This document shows positions 61,597 through 64,000 of a DNA stretch of 64,000 bases, in pieces; the first letter of the stretch is position 1; each line of letters opens with the position of its first letter. The translations under genes were made by a program, and so were the position numbers. The stretch spans positions 124,001 through 188,000 of the forward strand of contig NZ_SMRS01000006.1 of NCBI RefSeq assembly GCF_008368715.1. Reading direction: 5' to 3'. The DNA is from Nitrincola tapanii (GTDB lineage Bacteria; Pseudomonadota; Gammaproteobacteria; Pseudomonadales; Balneatricaceae). A model generated the notes under the pieces. The model worked only from the letters and a program-made list of their open reading frames with translations. It made no database searches and had not been told where the DNA came from.

Positions 61597-62327
61597 TGAC
61601 CAAGAACACACTCTTCCCAGACGTAGCACGCGTGATTCTGGTGGATGACCACCCCTTGTTTCGCCGCGGTGTCGCGGAGCTGTTAAATGACAGCGGTTGT
61701 TTTCAGGTGCTTGCGGATTTTGATTCGGCTGCCGCTCTGCTGGAGGTCTTACCCGATCTGGAAGCGGACCTGGCGCTGCTGGATCTACAAATGCCCGGTG
61801 AAGATGGTCTATCTCTACTCAAGCGCTTGAAGCAGATGCGGCCTGACTGGCGCGTGGTGATGCTCAGTGCCTCGGATGATCATCACCATCTGGTGCAAGC
61901 GATGGAATCCGGTGCCGATGGTTATCTGTTAAAAGAAACCGATGCACAGGAGATCTTGCGCCGTTTAGAGGCGGTTTTAGCGGGCAAAATCGCTCTGGAT
62001 GATGAAGCCTTGCTGCGCCTGACCCAAGGGCTACGCCAACGCCAAACCTCGCCTTCTAGCGCTTTAGAAGCACACCCTCTGCACAATGAGATGACGCAGC
62101 GTGAAAACCAAACCCTGCAGTTGATCGCACGTGGGAAAAGTAACAAGTTAATTGCGCGTGAACTGGGCATCAGCGATGGCACCGTCAAGGTCTATGTCAA
62201 AAGCCTGCTGCGCAAACTCAATCTACACTCTCGCCTGGAGTTAGCGGCTTGGGTACATGCCCATCCTGAATTTCAATCGACAGGATTATCGGAGGAAGCC
62301 ACATGCGCCGACTCTGGGCAGGTTTAA
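61596..62327 (+). CDS. LuxR/NarL-type response regulator
   Basis: A 243-residue two-component regulator. The receiver has VILVDDHPLFRRGVAELL and phospho-acceptor Asp63 in LALLDLQMPGEDG, with the Thr/Ser and Lys (YLLKET) switch residues. The C-terminal LuxR helix-turn-helix reads MTQRENQTLQLIARGKSNKL and IARELGISDGTVKVYVKS. It is not a sigma-54 activator (no AAA+ domain), so a separate NtrC-like protein must drive the sigma-54 promoters. ATG 61596 overlaps the kinase stop; the GTG one codon earlier is less likely. Confidence 0.92.
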   Translation: MTKNTLFPDVARVILVDDHPLFRRGVAELLNDSGCFQVLADFDSAAALLEVLPDLEADLALLDLQMPGEDGLSLLKRLKQMRPDWRVVMLSASDDHHHLVQAMESGADGYLLKETDAQEILRRLEAVLAGKIALDDEALLRLTQGLRQRQTSPSSALEAHPLHNEMTQRENQTLQLIARGKSNKLIARELGISDGTVKVYVKSLLRKLNLHSRLELAAWVHAHPEFQSTGLSEEATCADSGQV

Positions 62328-63076
62328 GCACTGCGGCGACGACGCCGCACGAGGATCTTCCTCTGCAATTGCTCGACAGCCTCGATGAAAGTGTGTTGCT
62401 GCTGGATGCTCAAGGGCAGATACGTTTTTGTAATCAGCGCTGGTGTGAGTGGATTCAGCAACCGCCGCAAGCCCAGCAACGCTTGAGTGACTTTTTGCAC
62501 CCCGCCGACCTCGCGCGTTGGCGTGAGATGCTGGCCGAACATGCCGCAGGCAAACGCCAGACTCCAGTCTGGCTGCGCATGGTATCGGGCCCCCAACTCT
62601 ACTGGTGTGAACTGAGGATGCAGGCGCTCTACCCTGAATCGCTCTGGCCAATCAGTGTCAGCCTCTGTGATATCACCTCTCAGGTGCAAGCCGATCAACA
62701 ACGTGCCGCCCAGCATCGTGGCCTGCATCAGCTGGTGAATAATCTTCCGATGATGCTGTACCGAGCACGCAACAATCTGAGTTGGAGCATGGAATATGTC
62801 AGCGAGGGTTGCCTAGATCTGACCGGCTACTCCGCCGATGCTTTGGTGAATCAGCCTCATCTCAGCTATGGAGAGCTGATTCACGCCGAAGATCGTGATG
62901 GCGTCTGGCAAGCGGTACAAGATGCTCTGCAGCAGCAACAATCTTTTCAACTGCGTTATCGCATTCATCATGCCAGCGGTACTTTACGCTGGGTCAGTGA
63001 GAAGGGCTGTGGTCTCTTCTCTTCAACCGGCACGATTCTCGGTGTAGAAGGCGCGATTCTCAGCTTCAGCGAATAA
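62303..63076 (+). CDS. Two-PAS-domain protein without output domain
   Basis: A 257-residue protein with two PAS domains: about 18-130 (LLDSLDESVLLLDAQGQIRFCNQRWCEW) and about 140-255 (PMMLYRARNNLSWSMEYVSEGCLDLTGYSADAL, HPED-like IHAEDRDGVW, and the PAC part RIHHASGTLRWVSEKG). It lacks kinase, GGDEF or HTH parts, so it may feed a signal to the kinase and regulator encoded just before it, whose frame it overlaps by 25 bp. Ligand is unknown. Confidence 0.82.
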   Translation: MRRLWAGLSTAATTPHEDLPLQLLDSLDESVLLLDAQGQIRFCNQRWCEWIQQPPQAQQRLSDFLHPADLARWREMLAEHAAGKRQTPVWLRMVSGPQLYWCELRMQALYPESLWPISVSLCDITSQVQADQQRAAQHRGLHQLVNNLPMMLYRARNNLSWSMEYVSEGCLDLTGYSADALVNQPHLSYGELIHAEDRDGVWQAVQDALQQQQSFQLRYRIHHASGTLRWVSEKGCGLFSSTGTILGVEGAILSFSE

Positions 63077-63208
63077 ATCTCCCGCGTTTTCTACCTCTTT
63101 TTACCTACCCTCAACGAGGAATTATCCCCAGAGTTTAAAGGCCTTAATTTAAGTCTCAGAGCCCTGCTCCAACGCAGGCCGCTTGCATCTTAATGACGGG
63201 AGAGACTT

Positions 63209-64000
63209 ATGACCCAACGTGTTGCGATTATTGGCGCGGGCCCAAGCGGGCTAGCACAGCTACGTGCGTTTCAATCGGCTCAGGCCAAGGGCGCGGAAAT
63301 ACCGGAACTGGTCTGCTTTGAAAAACAAAGTGACTGGGGCGGACTCTGGAACTACACCTGGCGCACAGGCCTAGATGAGCATGGTGAGCCGGTGCATGGC
63401 AGCATGTACCGCTATCTCTGGTCGAATGGGCCCAAGGAGTGTTTGGAGTTTGCGGACTACACCTTTGAGGAACATTTTGGCAAGCCCATTGCGTCCTACC
63501 CCCCACGCGAAGTGCTCTGGGATTACATTAAAGGGCGTGTCGAAAAAGCCGGAGTACGTGATTACATCCGCTTTAACTGCCCGGTCCGCCAAGTCACCTA
63601 TGATGCCAACAGCGGACAGTTTAATGTCACCGCACATGACCATAACACCGACACCCTAACGACCGAGGTATTTGATTATGTTATCTGTGCCAGCGGCCAC
63701 TTCTCTACCCCCAACGTCCCCGAGTTTCCGGGCTTTGATCATTTCGGAGGGCGTATTCTGCATGCACATGATTTCCGGGATGCTCTGGAGTTCAAAGACA
63801 AGGATATCTTAATTGTCGGCGCCAGCTACTCCGCAGAGGATATCGGCTCCCAGTGTTACAAATACGGTGCACGTTCGATTACCAGCTGTTATCGCAGTGC
63901 CCCCATGAACTACAAATGGCCGAAGAACTGGGAAGAAAAACCGGCGCTAGAAAGCGTCGATGTCGATCACGCCTATTTTGCAGATGGCAGCCATAAAAAG
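63209..64000 (+). CDS. tmm: Trimethylamine monooxygenase (Tmm-like), N-terminal part, cut by window end
   Basis: The first 264 residues of a class B flavin monooxygenase. FAD-binding [20 protein letters not shown] (5-24), the FMO fingerprint [11 protein letters not shown] (FxGxxxHxxxF) and the NADPH site [14 protein letters not shown] are visible. Segments such as [17 protein letters not shown] and [20 protein letters not shown] are near-identical to my memory of Methylophaga Tmm. It oxidises trimethylamine to TMAO for Tdm. ATG 63209 has GGGAG before it. The 132 bp upstream hold a CTTAATTTAAG palindrome (63143-63153) but no sigma-54 site. Confidence 0.93.
   Translation, partial: MTQRVAIIGAGPSGLAQLRAFQSAQAKGAEIPELVCFEKQSDWGGLWNYTWRTGLDEHGEPVHGSMYRYLWSNGPKECLEFADYTFEEHFGKPIASYPPREVLWDYIKGRVEKAGVRDYIRFNCPVRQVTYDANSGQFNVTAHDHNTDTLTTEVFDYVICASGHFSTPNVPEFPGFDHFGGRILHAHDFRDALEFKDKDILIVGASYSAEDIGSQCYKYGARSITSCYRSAPMNYKWPKNWEEKPALESVDVDHAYFADGSHKK

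Noticed and set aside
1-64000. tRNA, rRNA, CRISPR arrays, insertion sequences or prophage
   Set aside because: None could be recognised by eye on either strand; the AT-rich glycan genes at 16.5-22.5 kb hint at transfer but have no mobile gene or flanking repeat that I can see.

Overview
The window looks like a chromosomal segment of a marine gammaproteobacterium, most like an Oceanospirillales member. This is inferred from the mix of a type II secretion system, an ABC-exported sulfated glycan, complete upper purine catabolism, H-NOX signalling and a trimethylamine / N-methylglutamate pathway. No rRNA, tRNA, insertion sequence, phage gene or CRISPR array was seen.

Region 1 (1-13.4 kb, minus strand) is a type II secretion locus: gspL-, gspM- and gspC-like genes, secretin gspD, then gspE, gspF, gspG, gspH and the start of a gspI-like gene. 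Four non-core genes are lodged between gspD and gspE: a four-cysteine secreted protein with its own promoter and terminator, a DsbA-like lipoprotein, a glycosyltransferase-sulfotransferase fusion and a small sulfotransferase. Region 2 (13.5-22.5 kb, minus) is a surface-glycan operon: HAD phosphatase, KdsB-like CMP-sugar synthetase, an aldolase fused to a GT42/DUF115-like domain, a KpsS-like/GT2 fusion, a sulfotransferase with a long coiled coil, and the export pair Wzt/Wzm. The last three resemble a chain-terminator, ruler and exporter module in which sulfate would be the cap.

Region 3 (22.5-33.7 kb) has an EAL-HDOD protein, a TetR/RutR-type regulator and purine degradation from guanine to allantoate: guaD, xdhABC, puuD, fused uraD-uraH and puuE. 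Region 4 (33.8-42.1 kb) holds prmB, a Cho-like GIY-YIG nuclease with a decayed exonuclease domain, a Sel1 protein, a SulP permease, a Blh-type metallohydrolase, an unusual noncoding cluster of four exact DnaA boxes, and an H-NOX / hybrid kinase pair.

Region 5 (42.1-64 kb) is a methylated-amine island. Trimethylamine is oxidised to TMAO by Tmm (cut by the window end), TMAO is demethylated by Tdm, and methylamine is handled by GmaS, MgsABC and MgdABCD. The C1 unit passes through FolD and PurU to formate. Two Amt transporters bracket most of the island, and a 56-residue membrane protein follows the second. A NarX/NarL-type two-component system, a PAS protein and an XRE-cupin regulator lie among them. 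I read good sigma-54 promoters before amt1, amt2, purU-mgd, the sensor kinase and xdhA. A TTTCC-N5-GGAAA-like palindrome recurs at the XRE-cupin gene, at the first three of those starts and near the kinase. Together they suggest one nitrogen/methylamine regulon. The dimethylamine monooxygenase genes needed to bridge TMAO to methylamine are not in the window.
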